Shown here piece after piece: positions 36,059 to 47,102 of a stretch of DNA of 64,000 nucleotides. Location of the stretch: contig JAAYVE010000046.1 of NCBI GenBank assembly GCA_012517315.1, positions 93,210 to 157,209 on the forward strand, given 5' to 3'. Numbering within the stretch: position 1 is the stretch's first letter; every line of letters begins with the position of its first letter. The notes below the pieces were generated by a model, which made no database searches, had not been told where the DNA came from, and worked only from the letters and a program-made list of their open reading frames with translations. The position numbers and the translations under genes are program-made. The stretch is from Deltaproteobacteria bacterium (GTDB taxonomy: Bacteria; Desulfobacterota; Syntrophobacteria; Syntrophobacterales; Syntrophobacteraceae).

Positions 36059-37513
36059 TCAAGGTGCACAATCCTCTCTAACTGGAAAAACTGCTCCGTA
36101 ATATGCGGAGTAAAGCTTCCGGTTATCGACACCCAGCAGGTGCAGGAACATGAGTGCGTGATTCTGGAAGGAGGCCCTCAGTACTCCCTTTTCGAGGTAC
36201 CGGCGTGGGGAAGTGGTGATCCTTTGAGGCAAAACCGCCACCTTTCCGAGGCGTCCGGCCCGTTTGACGAAGTCCAGGTCTTCCATGAGAAAAGGGAAGC
36301 GGAATCCCCCCAGGATTTCAAACACCGCCTTCGAGCAGAAAAGCCCTTGGTCTCCGTAGGGTATTTTCAAGAAGCGGGACCTGAAGTTGGCCCATGCGGC
36401 GACAGCATCCAGTGCACGGTTGGAGGGTGAAAAAGCCAACCGGAAGCATCCGACGCTCACCTGGGGATCACCGCAGGTCTTGCGGATGGAATAAGCAAAG
36501 CCGGCGGGAGGCAGGGAATCGTCGTGGAGGAAGAAGAGGAGGTTACCTCGTGCCGCCGCCACCCCAGCGTTCATCTGCAACCCACGTCCTCGTGGAGCCC
36601 GGATGCAGCGCAAGGGCGTCACACCACTCCGGAGATCGACCTCCCCGGGCAGGGTGTTTTCCTCTCCCGCGGTCTCTCCGCATGTTTCGCCGCCGTTCCG
36701 GGGAAATGAACCTTCCCCTCGTTGCAGAGAGGGGCCTGGCCCGGTTCCGTCCATGCCGTCTTCGGCACACACCATGATGATCTCGTCTCCCGGCCAAGTC
36801 TGGACCTGCAGGCGGCAAAGGAGTTCCTTCAGAGTGGCGGGGGAGGAAACGGTGGGGATGACGACGGTGAGGCGATCCTGGAAAAGTCTTTCCATCCCAA
36901 GCAGGGAGAGATCTTCGGCCCGATCCACGTCCCCAAGGGTTCGAAGCCTGAAGGCCGTGCGGCCGGCCGCGACAAGCATGGTTTCGCTGCGCCCCAGCAC
37001 CTCGGCCACTCCCCACTCAGATGGAGAAAAGAGAGGGGGAAAAGAGCGGCGGAGCCCAATGAGATAGAATCCTCCGTCGGAAGCGGGACCGAATACGGCG
37101 TCCACACAGTTCAGCGTGTCGAAGGCGTCTTCCAGGTCCTTCACCTCCAGTGCGGGGACATCCGTGCCAACCAGAACCACCCGGGTGAATCCCCGGTCCC
37201 TCGCCCACAGGTCGGCCCGTCCCATGCGTTCACCAAGGTGCTTTCCCTCCTGAGGCTGGAATTGCCAGGGACCCGGAAACTTCCCTTCCGTTTCCACTCG
37301 TCGCCCCGGAGGGGTGAAAAAGAGGTATGCCTGGACGTGGGGCCTCCCCGTAATGAAGTCTGTCACCACTCCCAGTGTTCGGCGAAGGAGTTTTTCGTAG
37401 ATTCCGGCAGCCTCCGAGAAGCCGACGGAGGCGGCAAGACGGGACTTGACCTGTCCAGCCTCCGGGTAACGCATGAACACGATGAGGGCTTCCTTTACCG
37501 GTAGGGGAGACAA
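36059..37513 (-). CDS. Bifunctional glycosyltransferase: DUF2064/TIGR04282 domain fused to a GT2 (TIGR04283-type) domain
   Basis: A 484-residue fusion. Residues 1-215 match the DUF2064 nucleotidyl-/glycosyl-transferase type (IVFMRYPEAGQVKSRLA, LVGTDVPAL, PASDGGFYLIGLR). Residues 216-484 are a GT2-family domain (LTVVIPT, the RGLQMNAGVAAARG step, FLHDDSLPP, GDQGLFCSKAVFEILGGF, LMEDLDFVKRAGRLG). In many bacteria these are two adjacent genes, often annotated for arsenosugar or unknown glycolipid synthesis. A spacer of about 60 residues rich in Gly/Glu lies between the GT2 nucleotide-binding and acceptor parts. The gene starts 13 bases after the OPT-like gene, at the 3' end of the export operon. 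Donor and acceptor are unknown. Confidence 0.84.
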   Translation of the reverse strand: MSPLPVKEALIVFMRYPEAGQVKSRLAASVGFSEAAGIYEKLLRRTLGVVTDFITGRPHVQAYLFFTPPGRRVETEGKFPGPWQFQPQEGKHLGERMGRADLWARDRGFTRVVLVGTDVPALEVKDLEDAFDTLNCVDAVFGPASDGGFYLIGLRRSFPPLFSPSEWGVAEVLGRSETMLVAAGRTAFRLRTLGDVDRAEDLSLLGMERLFQDRLTVVIPTVSSPATLKELLCRLQVQTWPGDEIIMVCAEDGMDGTGPGPSLQRGEGSFPRNGGETCGETAGEENTLPGEVDLRSGVTPLRCIRAPRGRGLQMNAGVAAARGNLLFFLHDDSLPPAGFAYSIRKTCGDPQVSVGCFRLAFSPSNRALDAVAAWANFRSRFLKIPYGDQGLFCSKAVFEILGGFRFPFLMEDLDFVKRAGRLGKVAVLPQRITTSPRRYLEKGVLRASFQNHALMFLHLLGVDNRKLYSAYYGAVFPVREDCAP

Positions 37514-37526
37514 GGTGAATCCTTCT

Positions 37527-39491
37527 TCAGTAAGCGAGGCTTCTCAGGGACCTGAGAATGAGGGTGAATCCCATGGCCAGCATGCCCATGAGACCCATGC
37601 CGCACGAAAAGCCGGCCAGGAGGACAGGTGCGTACTGGCGCCAGGCCAGACCGTATTTCTTCATGCAATAGTAACGGCCGAGGAATGCCCCGATGATCTC
37701 CAGAAAGATTCCGTGGGGGGTGGATTGCCCCAGCCCCCGTGTGACGCCGTAAATGAGCATCACCGGAAGGTTCAGTGCAGCCAACCCCCAGTAAGTGAGC
37801 ACGCCCAGCACCAGGCCCGCCCCCATGTATTCGAGTCTCAGGGCCTGGAAAAAGGGGGAGTCCCCCTCCAGCGTGGCGCTCTGGAGCAGGAGGGTGTTGA
37901 GGGCCTGCAAGTGCCAGAGTTCCTGGGCGTAAGGATACTGGCCGGATGGGATGGGAGCGAGACGCCAGATATACTGGGAAAAGAGCAGACTTGCCACCAG
38001 GACGATGGGAATCACGAGGATTTCCGCCTTGATGATGCTTCGAAAGCTGGTTCCGGTGAGTTCGATCTCTCTCCACCGCTGAGTGGCCTTCCCATAATTG
38101 TGAAAAGGAATGGGTGCGTACCAGATCCCGATCCCCGTGTAGCCGAAAAACTTGGATGCAGCCATGAAACTGGCCTCACGCACCATGGGAAGACTCACGA
38201 ACTGCCCGGCGATTCCCTCCATTCGGGCGGAGATGTAGGAAATCACGGGGGTGTAGATGAAACCGTAAGCCACCAGGAAAATCCAGGGAAAGCCCGGAAC
38301 CAGGTATGCGGAGAAGGCGACGTAAGCCCCCGTGGAGAGGACATAGATGCCTAGGGCGATCCAGATGCTGAAATCACCCCGGCCGGAAGGAGGGCGAAAC
38401 AAAACGCGAAGCCTTTCTTTAAGAGGACCCAGGTGTTTTTGCCTGAAACTGAAGAAGACATGGAAAATGCCGATGGCTGCGATGGCTAGTCCCAGCCCGA
38501 TGCCGAAGCTCATGTAGAAGTCGAAGTTGTTGGCAAAGACCGTGTCCACCGTGCCCATGCCCTTGTGCCACCGGTGCAGGATCCCGTGATTATGCAGGAT
38601 GGGGTTGGCGACCATGGTGACCACCAGACCGATACCGCCTCCTATGACCGCCCAGAAGGGAAGGACCATCCCGAGAAAGAGAAGGCCGAGATCAAGCTGT
38701 ATCCCCGTCGCGACGGCAGGGAGATAGTCCTCGGTCATGTGTGTCAGTTCAATCCAGGGGATGGGGAAGAGGCGGACCGGTTCAGAGAGGATCACGCCCG
38801 ACGCGGCGGGGAGCAGGACATACAGGGCACCGAAAGCAAGGCCGATCATCCCGCCGATGGAGAAGATCCTCCATTTCCAGCTCGATTCCTCCTTCTGGGT
38901 GGACTCGGCAAGGGCCATGTTTCCCAGTGCCCCAACGGGGGCCATGGGGAACGGGAGCTTTTCCACGTCGGAGGTGAGGCGGTACAGGGCGTAGCCGAGT
39001 CCGAAGTGATCCACGGCGGAGATGATCTCGAAACCCATCAAGAGAAGGATGGGTACCAGCCAGTCCCTGTGGAAGAAGTTCCTTTCCAGGAGTGCATCGG
39101 AGCCGGGTTGGGGTGCCACCCAGGTGGGGATGTGGTCCGTGAGTCCCAGCATCCTTGCCGCTTCCGACTGGACAAGGTACTGGTTCCAGAGGAGTCCGGA
39201 AAACGGCGAGGCCATGGCGGCTCCCGCCATGTAATAAAGGACGAAGATCTCTTGCTGTCTCAGTTTCGTGTAAGCCCGTTTGGCGATTTCGGCAAAGAGA
39301 ATGATGGTGACCCAGCGGGCGGCGGGGCCGATCCCGGTTCCGATGACCAGGCCGAGGTACATGGAACCGGGCATCATGAGAAACCCGATGAATATGGCGC
39401 CTATGATCGACTTCCACCCGAATCCCTCTTCGAACTTCTCGGGCGTGCTGAGCAGGTCGCGATATTCCTTGAGTTCCTTGTCCTCGTACAT
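37527..39491 (-). CDS. OPT-like polytopic membrane protein (DUF6784-type)
   Basis: A 654-residue integral membrane protein with about 14 hydrophobic helices. An acidic cytoplasmic N-terminus (MYEDKELKEYRDLLSTPEKF) precedes GWKSIIGAIFIGFLMMPGSM. Helix texture and motifs such as GGGIGLVVTMVANP and VREASFMAASKFFGYTGIG recall oligopeptide-transporter (OPT) superfamily members found in Deltaproteobacteria and Planctomycetes, which lack a proven substrate. I assign DUF6784 from memory and cannot verify it. It lies 66 bases downstream of the DUF6785-type partner and immediately before the glycosyltransferase, so a shared role in moving a lipid, peptide or saccharide is likely (inference). Confidence 0.75.
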   Translation of the reverse strand: MYEDKELKEYRDLLSTPEKFEEGFGWKSIIGAIFIGFLMMPGSMYLGLVIGTGIGPAARWVTIILFAEIAKRAYTKLRQQEIFVLYYMAGAAMASPFSGLLWNQYLVQSEAARMLGLTDHIPTWVAPQPGSDALLERNFFHRDWLVPILLLMGFEIISAVDHFGLGYALYRLTSDVEKLPFPMAPVGALGNMALAESTQKEESSWKWRIFSIGGMIGLAFGALYVLLPAASGVILSEPVRLFPIPWIELTHMTEDYLPAVATGIQLDLGLLFLGMVLPFWAVIGGGIGLVVTMVANPILHNHGILHRWHKGMGTVDTVFANNFDFYMSFGIGLGLAIAAIGIFHVFFSFRQKHLGPLKERLRVLFRPPSGRGDFSIWIALGIYVLSTGAYVAFSAYLVPGFPWIFLVAYGFIYTPVISYISARMEGIAGQFVSLPMVREASFMAASKFFGYTGIGIWYAPIPFHNYGKATQRWREIELTGTSFRSIIKAEILVIPIVLVASLLFSQYIWRLAPIPSGQYPYAQELWHLQALNTLLLQSATLEGDSPFFQALRLEYMGAGLVLGVLTYWGLAALNLPVMLIYGVTRGLGQSTPHGIFLEIIGAFLGRYYCMKKYGLAWRQYAPVLLAGFSCGMGLMGMLAMGFTLILRSLRSLAY

Positions 39492-39557
39492 CGTGCTCCT
39501 CGGTATGGTCGGTGAACTGGTAAAATGGCTCGGCGCCGGCAGCGGAAAGGGCCTGAG

Positions 39558-41537
39558 TCACAAGGGCAGCACATGATAACTGACAGGGGTGAAAAGACCC
39601 ACGATGAGCCACGCCATCGCCATGACCATATCCCCCACCACCAGTCCGATGAAAAGGCGTCTCACTTCCCTGAACAGGGTGACTCCCCCGTAGCGCAAGA
39701 CAAGGGTGTTGCAGAGCCAGCCGACGAAAAAGCCGAACCAGAGGATCTGCATGGCGGAGCTGTAAGTGACCAGGTAGCCGATGGGATGCACCGGCCACCA
39801 GATGAAAAGGTGATAACCCAAAGCGAGGACTGCCATCACGACGCCTCCCACGATCGTGAAGAGCATGCTCCAGCTCTTGGGTTCCTCCGGATGGTTCAGC
39901 AGGTTCCCAACGTTTTCGTGAACCCGGCGGGTGGTTTCCACGGCCCATTCGTCTGGGAGCGAGTTGATTCCAAATTTGTAATACAACACCAGCATAGAAA
40001 CAAAAGAGACGGCTAGGCCAACAGCTACCGCGGTGACAATACCCAGGAGGAATCGCGAACGGGGGGTCGAGCCGTCGGAGAGTTTCGATGAATGGAACAG
40101 GGACGGCATGAGCGATTCCCGAAGATCCAGGAAGGTCATTTTCTGGACGATGATCCCCAGGTACAGGGAAGCGGGGGCGATGAGCCGGGTGTCCAAAAAC
40201 GCGAGAAATCCGTCCGAAGGGGCGAGAACCAGGGTGAAATAGGGAAGCCCTCCCTGGCAGATGAGGCGGGATGCCACCAGTTGCAGCATGAAGGAGATGC
40301 ACAGGAAGCTCACAGTGGCGAAAAAATCCATCCCGCACAGGATCAGCCAGCAGACCATGCCGGAAAAACCGGCTGAAAAGAGAAGCAGTGCAGGGCGGGG
40401 GGCCATGAAACCGTGGTGTTCGTCCACGGGTGGTTTTCCCTTGAAGACCGAGCGGAAAAGGAGTCTGAGGTGTTCCCTCGCTAGCCAAAGGATAAACAGG
40501 AAGAAGACGGCGAAGGCCCCCACCATCTGCATCTCTTCCACCTTGGATATGACGGGACCGAAGGTCGTACCCAAGGCCGCGGCGGGCAATTGCCACCCGA
40601 AGAGTTGGAGCAGCCCCGGCAGCAGTCCTCCCAAGAGAAAAAAGCTCCAAAGGCTGAAGGAAACCTGTTTCGATGCGAGGAAGGCGAATCCGATGAATGC
40701 CGGATAAATGTGAATCTTTAGCTTGTAGAAACCGGACAGAAGCCCTTCTTTTGGAATATAGGGCTGAGCAAGGATGAGGGTGGGAATCTGGGGAACCTGG
40801 GGAAAGTAGGTGTTCAGGCCGTTCAGCAGGTGGAGGCAAAACGGAATGGTCATGCCCACGAGAAAGTAGCGGTGGAGGAGAAAGCTCCAGAGTGTTCCTT
40901 TTTCCGCCTCCTCGCACAACACCTCCGGCACGCGGAGGAGGGGAAAGTTCATCTTTTCATTTTCAATCCACTGATGGGAAAAAACACCCACCATTCCCAC
41001 CATGGCCATGTAAACCAGGGCGATGAACAGGAACCACCAGATCAGGGGGCCGGTCCAATACCCCCATGGGATGCGCCAAAAAACGTCCCACCATCCCAAG
41101 TCCAATGCGCCCTCCATTCCCCGGTAGAGGTCGTTGAGGATCTGAGGATCCCTGGGGAAAAGGGAGTCCGGAAAAAGGGGAGTGAGGGTCTGCCTGAAAT
41201 GCCCCCCGCCGGTTTGCATCCACTCCCACGTGGTGATGTTGATGATGAAGGTTCGCATGAGTCCCGTGTATGCGATTCCCGTCGCCACCGTCACCATGGA
41301 CCAGATGAGGAGGATCTCGTGGAGATGGAGCCGCCATGAGGTGCGGAGGGCGGAAAGAAGAGGATTGATGGCCAGGAGGAGAAGCAGCAGGCACGCAAAG
41401 GAAGCCAGTGGGAAATGACCCCCTGCGACTGGGCTGTTGAGCAGCTTGATATTGTTGTAGGGGGTGAAGCCGCAAGACAGAATGACAAGAGCGATACCGA
41501 TGAGCCAAGCTCTCCAGCGGACGGGGGCCTCTTTCAT
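39558..41537 (-). CDS. DUF6785-type polytopic membrane protein
   Basis: A 659-residue protein with about 14 predicted membrane helices. Motifs seen: an early LHLHEILLIWSMVTVATGIAYTGLM, then EKMNFPLLRVPEVLCEEAEKG at the second cytoplasmic loop, and RLICQGGLPYFTLVLAPSDG near residue 430. These match the family I know as DUF6785, often next to OPT-like DUF6784 proteins. Its ATG (41537) overlaps the stop of the peptidase-FtsX gene as ATGA, so translation is coupled. That ties an uncharacterised transporter to an ABC exporter. The family has no assigned biochemical function. The frame is open to 41624, but that extension lies inside the upstream gene and lacks a membrane-type N-terminus. Confidence 0.76.
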   Translation of the reverse strand: MKEAPVRWRAWLIGIALVILSCGFTPYNNIKLLNSPVAGGHFPLASFACLLLLLLAINPLLSALRTSWRLHLHEILLIWSMVTVATGIAYTGLMRTFIINITTWEWMQTGGGHFRQTLTPLFPDSLFPRDPQILNDLYRGMEGALDLGWWDVFWRIPWGYWTGPLIWWFLFIALVYMAMVGMVGVFSHQWIENEKMNFPLLRVPEVLCEEAEKGTLWSFLLHRYFLVGMTIPFCLHLLNGLNTYFPQVPQIPTLILAQPYIPKEGLLSGFYKLKIHIYPAFIGFAFLASKQVSFSLWSFFLLGGLLPGLLQLFGWQLPAAALGTTFGPVISKVEEMQMVGAFAVFFLFILWLAREHLRLLFRSVFKGKPPVDEHHGFMAPRPALLLFSAGFSGMVCWLILCGMDFFATVSFLCISFMLQLVASRLICQGGLPYFTLVLAPSDGFLAFLDTRLIAPASLYLGIIVQKMTFLDLRESLMPSLFHSSKLSDGSTPRSRFLLGIVTAVAVGLAVSFVSMLVLYYKFGINSLPDEWAVETTRRVHENVGNLLNHPEEPKSWSMLFTIVGGVVMAVLALGYHLFIWWPVHPIGYLVTYSSAMQILWFGFFVGWLCNTLVLRYGGVTLFREVRRLFIGLVVGDMVMAMAWLIVGLFTPVSYHVLPL

Positions 41538-44500
41538 GAAGGGACTCCCAGGGCTTGTCCGGCGTAGTCCACAGGCACGAGGGCGCTGTAATGCGTCCTG
41601 GCCCCGCTGTCGAGAAAACGCCACAGCAAGAGCTGCTTTCTCAATTCCTTGACGAACTTACGATTGGCCCTGGCCCAGGCGGAACGTTCACCGGAAATGC
41701 GGATCATCTGGACGGCGATCTCGAGATACCCGGGGTTGTCCCGGGACGGGCAGCAATGGAGTTGGAGGCGCTGCTTGATGCCGAAGTCGAAGGGTTCCAG
41801 CCAGACGTTGGAAAGGATGAGAAGGCACAAGGGGGCGGGAATCCGGTCGCTGTGGATTTCCGGCGCGGCCACGTCCATGCGGGTCTCGTCGGCGATGAAG
41901 GATTCCTGGGCCGCATCCTCGTGGGACAGGAAGAAGGTGTGGAGGAACCCCATGACGCCCTTTTCCTCCTCGTACTTGAACAGGAAGGGAAGCGTCATGC
42001 GAATGGCTTCCCCTTCGGGTTCCGGAAGCTTCCAGGACTGTTCCACGTCAGGCATGGCCAGGCGCGCTGCCAAGCGGGCAGGGTAGAGGGATGCAACAAA
42101 AACCACGGCGAAGACGAGGAACATGCACGCGACGCTGGCCAGGGAGGAATAGTTGAATGTCAGCTGGGAAAACAGGGGGGTGTCTCCCAGGTACTTGGCG
42201 CTCAACTGGGCCAAAATGTAACCGATGACGGTGGAAATCACCGCGAGGGAAAGGGCTTCCACGATGAACAGGAAGCCCACGTGGGTTGGAGCCAGGCCGA
42301 CGGAGGTGTACGTGCCTATCTCTCTCTGCCGTTCGTGGACGTGCCCGATCATGGTGTTCAAAGTGATGAAGACCACGATGAGGACGGGCACGAACAGATT
42401 GGCGACTCCCTGGTAGCGCATGGTCGTTCCTGCACTGTGGTACCAGGTGCCCTCCTCCCCGACGAAAAGAGGATAGCCGAACCAGGTGGAGAGTTCGTCG
42501 GCGGCATCCAGCGGAGTCCAGCTCTCTCCAACGGGCAGTATGGAAATGGCCATGAGCTTTCCTCCGTACTGCAACATCCGATCGAAGGGAATGATGACCG
42601 TCATGTTCCCGTTCGCCGTTCGGAATCGGCCTGTGAGGGGAAGCATCTCTTCTCCTGACTGCATGGCTTCCACCTCGGCTTCCGTGAGTTCTTCACCCGG
42701 GGTCTGCTCAGGATAAGCGGGGAGCATGCTCTCCTGGTCCAGGTCCCTCCATGATTGGAGAGCGTCGCCATCGATGAAGCCCACCACGCGATACGGGTCG
42801 CCCATGAGGCGCACCGTTGCATTCAAATCCTTCTTGGGGTCCAGGTTCAACAATGCGGCCACGGCCAGAGGGATGAGGATCCCGTCGAGTTCACCGGGGG
42901 CAAACCAACGACCGTGTGAGATCATTTTCCGGAGAGATTCCGGGGGGGCGCTCCCAAGACCGAGGATCCCCTCCAGCGGCGCGGAAACGTCTCCCGAGAC
43001 CAAGTTCGCCACAATGCGGTCCCGGCGGCTTGTAGACTCCAGCCAGCCCCTGGGCCACACGGACGCTTCGTTCCCATAGCGGCCGATCATGCCTTCCAGG
43101 GGCAGAAGAGGCAAGGGCAGGCGGTACTGGTGGCGGATGAGAATGCCCTTGTAGGGCGCATCGGGAGCGATGAGGGTACGGGTCGTCCTGCGAAGGCTCT
43201 TGACGTTAGTGAAAGACATGACGGTGAAGGTGAGAATGATGAGTGTGAGACAGGTGAGGGCTGTTCTGAGTTTCCTTCGGTTGAGATTGGACACACCGAT
43301 GGAGAAGCCCGCCCCGAAAGACTGCCGCTTGCTGGCTTCCGGTGTCTGAAGGTGGGCGGCCCGGCTCTCCATCCGGGCCATCTGTTCTTCAAAACGGACG
43401 AAAATGATCCACGAAACCAACAGAGACAGGCTCACGATGAAAAAGGCGATGATGACCACCATGGGACTGTAGGTGAGGCGGAATGCGGGATGCAGGGCCC
43501 GTATGATGAAAATGGTGATGAGAAGGATGATGAGGAAAGCGGCGATCTGCTGGTATACGTGGCGGAAAGCGAATAAGAAGCGCTCCATGCAGTGGGCGAA
43601 AGGGACGAAAAGGGCGATGAAAAACATGACGCCCGCCAGGACGTCCCTTTGATTGCGCTCGATTTCCTCGTACACCGAATTCAACTTGGACAGTGCTGCA
43701 CCGGTGAACTGGCGGAATGTCCCGTAAAGCTTCCCGTCGAGGCTCTCTGCAGCTTGCCGGAGATTCTCCGACGAGGATTCGTAGAGCGATTCCAGGTGGC
43801 GGTTGACGATCCCATGTTGGAACAGGTTTTCCAGGCGGCCGCCCACAAGGAGTCTCAGGTCGCTTGCCACTCCATACGGGGCGAAGGGAAGAATGGGAGG
43901 GTTTCCGATGAGGAAGCCCTTTCCCGTGGGATTCTCCGGCGAACTGTTCAGCAGGAAGAAGTCTTTGGACAACAGGGAATCCGAAAGGATCAGTTTGAAT
44001 CGGGTGCCCTCTTCCAGGAAGATGGATATGGCGTTGGTGTTGCGGCCGTCCACCCTGCTGTACCAGTGCTTGAGGGGCGTCGTTTCCGTCGCGGCGTCCA
44101 GCAGTTCCACCTTAGTGAGATAGCCGAGGTTCCTGGGGTTGAAAATGGGCAGTACGTCCGTCTGCTGGCAGTGGAACATGACGAGGGAGATACTGGCGAG
44201 ATCGGTCTTCACTTTCACCCGGTAATTGATCTTCCCGGTCTGTTTCTTGTCCGCCGTTCTATCGATCCGACCCGTCTGGGGGTCCACTCCGTAAGGTTCG
44301 ATGATGAGCTTTTCCAGCGCCACCCGGTTATTGGCCAGGCCAGGCATGAAAAAAGTGCCGTCCTGGTGGACCATCGCCCTGAAAATGTTCTCTTTTTGAA
44401 ACACCGAAACGATTGTGCCGGGAGCCGGTTGGTCCGCAAAAAGCTCCCCCTGGCGGATGAAATTAGCTCGGCCCTCAAGGCTCGCCAGGCCGCGGATTCC

Positions 44501-46321
44501 CCCTTCGGGTGCAGTGGGAAGAGAAGGGTGGGAAAAGAGTCTGTGGAGCAAAGGAGGCAGGACGCGGGACATCCTGTGGATGTTCTCGCGGTTCACGTGA
44601 TCCAGGGTGTCGTGAGGCGTGGACCAGCGGGAACGACTGTCTTCGAGGGTCATGAGGGAGACGGAGGAGAGGCCGGCAATGACTCCCACGTCACAGCACA
44701 AATGCCCCCTGTGGTGCGCCACACCCTGGACGCCTTCGACTGCGCCCGTTCCCGACGCGTCCCGGATCATCCCGGGAAAACCTGCCTCCCGGGAAACCTC
44801 CGCTCCCAAACGTTGGAAGAGGTCCACCAGTCTGGAAGACCGCACCATGCGCCTGACGCTCTCCCGAAGGGGATAGCTCTCTCCCAGTTCCACGATGCCC
44901 ATCTGTGGCGAATGGGAAGAGAGATGGAGGCTCAAGAAGAGAACGGGGCTGTACTCGTCCACCAGGTTTCTCAGGTGATTGCTGGACTTGAGAGCCTGGA
45001 TCCTTTGTTTCAGCTCCTTTTGTTTCGTCTTCAGAATGGGAATGGTTTCCTTCAGAATTCCCAGGGCGATCTCCCGCTGCCGGGGCGAGAGTCCCTCCAG
45101 GTTTGTGACCCAGGAGATGAGGCGGTAGGGACGGGAATCCTCCACGGTTCGTCCCGCTCCGTGGGAGACCAGCATGCGTTGGTACTGGGCCTCCCTTGTG
45201 AGGAGATCCGCCTTGTTTTTTGCCCCTTCCACAAGGAGTTCCAGGACCCGCCTGCGCCCCACGGGGTCCTTCACATCAAGGGGATTCCCCTGCTGAAGAA
45301 GCTCAAGATCCTCGTCAACGATTCTTTTCTGGTTGTCGAGATCCTTGCGCTCCCTTCGGAGGATCTTCTTCCGGGCAGTCACCGTGTGAATGAAATGCCT
45401 CGTTCCGGCCAGAGCCTGCCCGTTTCCCCCTGCGGCAAGAAAAAGGACGCTTCGGTCAGGGGGGTCCCTGGCCAGCTGGCGGGCGAGGTGAAGCAACTGG
45501 GTGATGGAGGTGGCTTCATCGGCTCCGGGCGCCAATCCCAGGAGATGAGAAGAGGCGTCGTAGAAAGCGTCCACCACGATGAGCTGGTTCTTCAAGTCGG
45601 GATTTTTCCCGGGGAGGAAGCCGTATATGTTCTGGAGCATCCTGTTCTCCCAGCGGGTGCGGCAGCGGAGGACCACGCGGGGAGGAACGACTTCGGAGGC
45701 CATCTTCCGGAGGCTTTCTCCTGCCTCGGGAGGAACCCAGAATCGCGGAAAAGCGACAGGCGTGGGGATGTTCTTTTGTTGAAAGTCCCCCCGGCGGGAA
45801 TCATGGGAGCCCAGAAAGATGAGGGCCTTCGCCCCCAGCATTGCCGCAGTCATCCAGTTGCCGCGGGACTCCATGTCCATGAGCACGATGGTGCCCTCGA
45901 CCTCACGCCCGTTGAAACGATGGTCGGCACCGTCCCCCACGTAAAGCAGAGGTCCCCGGATCCCTTCTTCCGGAGTCATGGGGAGATACACCACGTTCGG
46001 TCCCCAAGGGAAGATCTCCATCGTTTTTCCAGAGACCTCAAGCGAAGCGGAGAGGACTTCCGGGACAGGGGCGAGGAAACGGTGGGAGCCCACCTGAGAC
46101 AGTCCTGCCTCCTCAAAGGACTGAACGATGTGGTCGATGGCCTGCTCGTTTCCGCGGCCTCCGCTGCTGCGGTCTGCAAGACCACCAAAAAGAGTGAGAT
46201 CCCGCTGGAATGCCTCTCCTGAGACCAGGGAAGGGAACGGGGCCAGAAGAGCGAAGACGGTGATCGCAAGGAAAAAGAGTGAACAGGATCGCGTGGCAAC
46301 TGTCCGAAGAAGGGCAATCAT
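41534..46321 (-). CDS. Giant fusion: degenerate M28 peptidase domain joined to an FtsX-type ABC permease
   Basis: A 1595-residue protein. A signal anchor (12-34) is followed by an M28-peptidase-like region (about 36-560) in which the zinc and catalytic residues are lost. The HxD ligand motif reads DAFYDASSH (Phe253 for His), and the catalytic Glu-Glu of FxAxGxEEQGL is GGNGQAL (Asn300, Gly301). The late His motif is displaced (STPHDTLDH). Beta-rich extracytoplasmic domains follow, then four helices (about 900-1000), [18 protein letters not shown], a second periplasmic domain, and a terminal FtsX core with [20 protein letters not shown] and [13 protein letters not shown] 150-residue C-terminal tail follows. 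The ATPase gene ends four bases upstream. It probably works with that ATPase as a mechanotransmitting exporter, using the dead peptidase as a binding domain (inference). Confidence 0.82.
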   Translation of the reverse strand: MIALLRTVATRSCSLFFLAITVFALLAPFPSLVSGEAFQRDLTLFGGLADRSSGGRGNEQAIDHIVQSFEEAGLSQVGSHRFLAPVPEVLSASLEVSGKTMEIFPWGPNVVYLPMTPEEGIRGPLLYVGDGADHRFNGREVEGTIVLMDMESRGNWMTAAMLGAKALIFLGSHDSRRGDFQQKNIPTPVAFPRFWVPPEAGESLRKMASEVVPPRVVLRCRTRWENRMLQNIYGFLPGKNPDLKNQLIVVDAFYDASSHLLGLAPGADEATSITQLLHLARQLARDPPDRSVLFLAAGGNGQALAGTRHFIHTVTARKKILRRERKDLDNQKRIVDEDLELLQQGNPLDVKDPVGRRRVLELLVEGAKNKADLLTREAQYQRMLVSHGAGRTVEDSRPYRLISWVTNLEGLSPRQREIALGILKETIPILKTKQKELKQRIQALKSSNHLRNLVDEYSPVLFLSLHLSSHSPQMGIVELGESYPLRESVRRMVRSSRLVDLFQRLGAEVSREAGFPGMIRDASGTGAVEGVQGVAHHRGHLCCDVGVIAGLSSVSLMTLEDSRSRWSTPHDTLDHVNRENIHRMSRVLPPLLHRLFSHPSLPTAPEGGIRGLASLEGRANFIRQGELFADQPAPGTIVSVFQKENIFRAMVHQDGTFFMPGLANNRVALEKLIIEPYGVDPQTGRIDRTADKKQTGKINYRVKVKTDLASISLVMFHCQQTDVLPIFNPRNLGYLTKVELLDAATETTPLKHWYSRVDGRNTNAISIFLEEGTRFKLILSDSLLSKDFFLLNSSPENPTGKGFLIGNPPILPFAPYGVASDLRLLVGGRLENLFQHGIVNRHLESLYESSSENLRQAAESLDGKLYGTFRQFTGAALSKLNSVYEEIERNQRDVLAGVMFFIALFVPFAHCMERFLFAFRHVYQQIAAFLIILLITIFIIRALHPAFRLTYSPMVVIIAFFIVSLSLLVSWIIFVRFEEQMARMESRAAHLQTPEASKRQSFGAGFSIGVSNLNRRKLRTALTCLTLIILTFTVMSFTNVKSLRRTTRTLIAPDAPYKGILIRHQYRLPLPLLPLEGMIGRYGNEASVWPRGWLESTSRRDRIVANLVSGDVSAPLEGILGLGSAPPESLRKMISHGRWFAPGELDGILIPLAVAALLNLDPKKDLNATVRLMGDPYRVVGFIDGDALQSWRDLDQESMLPAYPEQTPGEELTEAEVEAMQSGEEMLPLTGRFRTANGNMTVIIPFDRMLQYGGKLMAISILPVGESWTPLDAADELSTWFGYPLFVGEEGTWYHSAGTTMRYQGVANLFVPVLIVVFITLNTMIGHVHERQREIGTYTSVGLAPTHVGFLFIVEALSLAVISTVIGYILAQLSAKYLGDTPLFSQLTFNYSSLASVACMFLVFAVVFVASLYPARLAARLAMPDVEQSWKLPEPEGEAIRMTLPFLFKYEEEKGVMGFLHTFFLSHEDAAQESFIADETRMDVAAPEIHSDRIPAPLCLLILSNVWLEPFDFGIKQRLQLHCCPSRDNPGYLEIAVQMIRISGERSAWARANRKFVKELRKQLLLWRFLDSGARTHYSALVPVDYAGQALGVPS

Positions 46322-46325
46322 GGCT

Positions 46326-47102
46326 TCAAGCGACCTCACCGATGGAGATCCTCAGTTTTTCCCTCTCCTCCAGGCGGTCGATGCGACCGTCACGGATCCA
46401 GACGACCCGGTCGGAAACATTAAGCATCTTGATATCATGGGTCGCAGAAATGATGGTGACGCCTCTCTCCGTGGAAAGCTTCTTGAGGAGAACGATGATT
46501 TCCTCTCCCGTTGTGAGATCGAGGTTTCCTGTCGGTTCGTCCGCAAGCACGATGGCCGGGTCGTTGGCCAAGGCCCGGGCGATGGCCACGCGCTGCTGCT
46601 GCCCTCCTGAGAGCTCCGACGGTTTGTGGTCGTAGCGATCCGCCAGTCCCACCAGTGCGAGGTTCTTGAGTCCTTTCTCCATGTATTCGTCTCGACTCAT
46701 GCCGGCAAAGATCATGGGCAGGGTGACGTTCTCGATGGCCGTCATGACCTGGATCAGGTTGAAGGTCTGGAAGATGTAGCCGATCTTGCGGCACCTCAGC
46801 CAAGCGAGTTCGTAGGCGTCCAGCTGGGAAACGTCCACCTCGTCGATGAAGACTCTCCCGGTCGTGGGCTTGTCCAGGGCGCCGATCATGTTGAAGAGAG
46901 TGGATTTTCCCGATCCGGAAGGACCCATGATGGAGAGATATTCTCCAGCCCTGATGGACAAGTTGATCCCTTTGAGCGCCTCCACCACGTTGTTGCCCAT
47001 CTTGAACACTTTGGTCACTTCCGTAAGGCGAACCACGTTGTGCGGCTGAGCAGGGCCCCCTTGCGGCTCCGAAGGGCGCAAAGAATTGACCTGGGCTTCC
47101 AT
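46326..47102 (-). CDS. LolD/MacB-type ABC transporter ATPase
   Basis: A 258-residue ATP-binding subunit. Walker A is GPSGSGKST (around residue 58), the signature is [15 protein letters not shown], Walker B is [12 protein letters not shown] and the switch is ATHD. The LDxTTGxEI ending and [10 protein letters not shown] opening are typical of the LolD/MacB/FtsE group, which energise FtsX-type permeases. The ATG at 47102 shares one base with the stop of the upstream permease (TGATG), and the peptidase-FtsX fusion starts four bases downstream. The stretch open to 47240 overlaps the permease gene and is not family-like. It probably pairs with both the small permease (47102-47758) and the large fusion. 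Confidence 0.92.
   Translation of the reverse strand: MEAQVNSLRPSEPQGGPAQPHNVVRLTEVTKVFKMGNNVVEALKGINLSIRAGEYLSIMGPSGSGKSTLFNMIGALDKPTTGRVFIDEVDVSQLDAYELAWLRCRKIGYIFQTFNLIQVMTAIENVTLPMIFAGMSRDEYMEKGLKNLALVGLADRYDHKPSELSGGQQQRVAIARALANDPAIVLADEPTGNLDLTTGEEIIVLLKKLSTERGVTIISATHDIKMLNVSDRVVWIRDGRIDRLEEREKLRISIGEVA

Noticed and set aside
38782..40917. Long minus-strand open frame in a second phase across both OPT-like genes
   Set aside because: Arg/Pro/His-rich translation with no membrane helices. It overlaps two genes that have clear polytopic membrane proteins.
43592..46222. Very long plus-strand open frame opposite the peptidase-FtsX gene
   Set aside because: It is the mirror of a GC-rich gene with strong codon bias. 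The product is rich in His, Arg, Gly and Asp and has no family features, while the minus strand reads as a coherent membrane protein.
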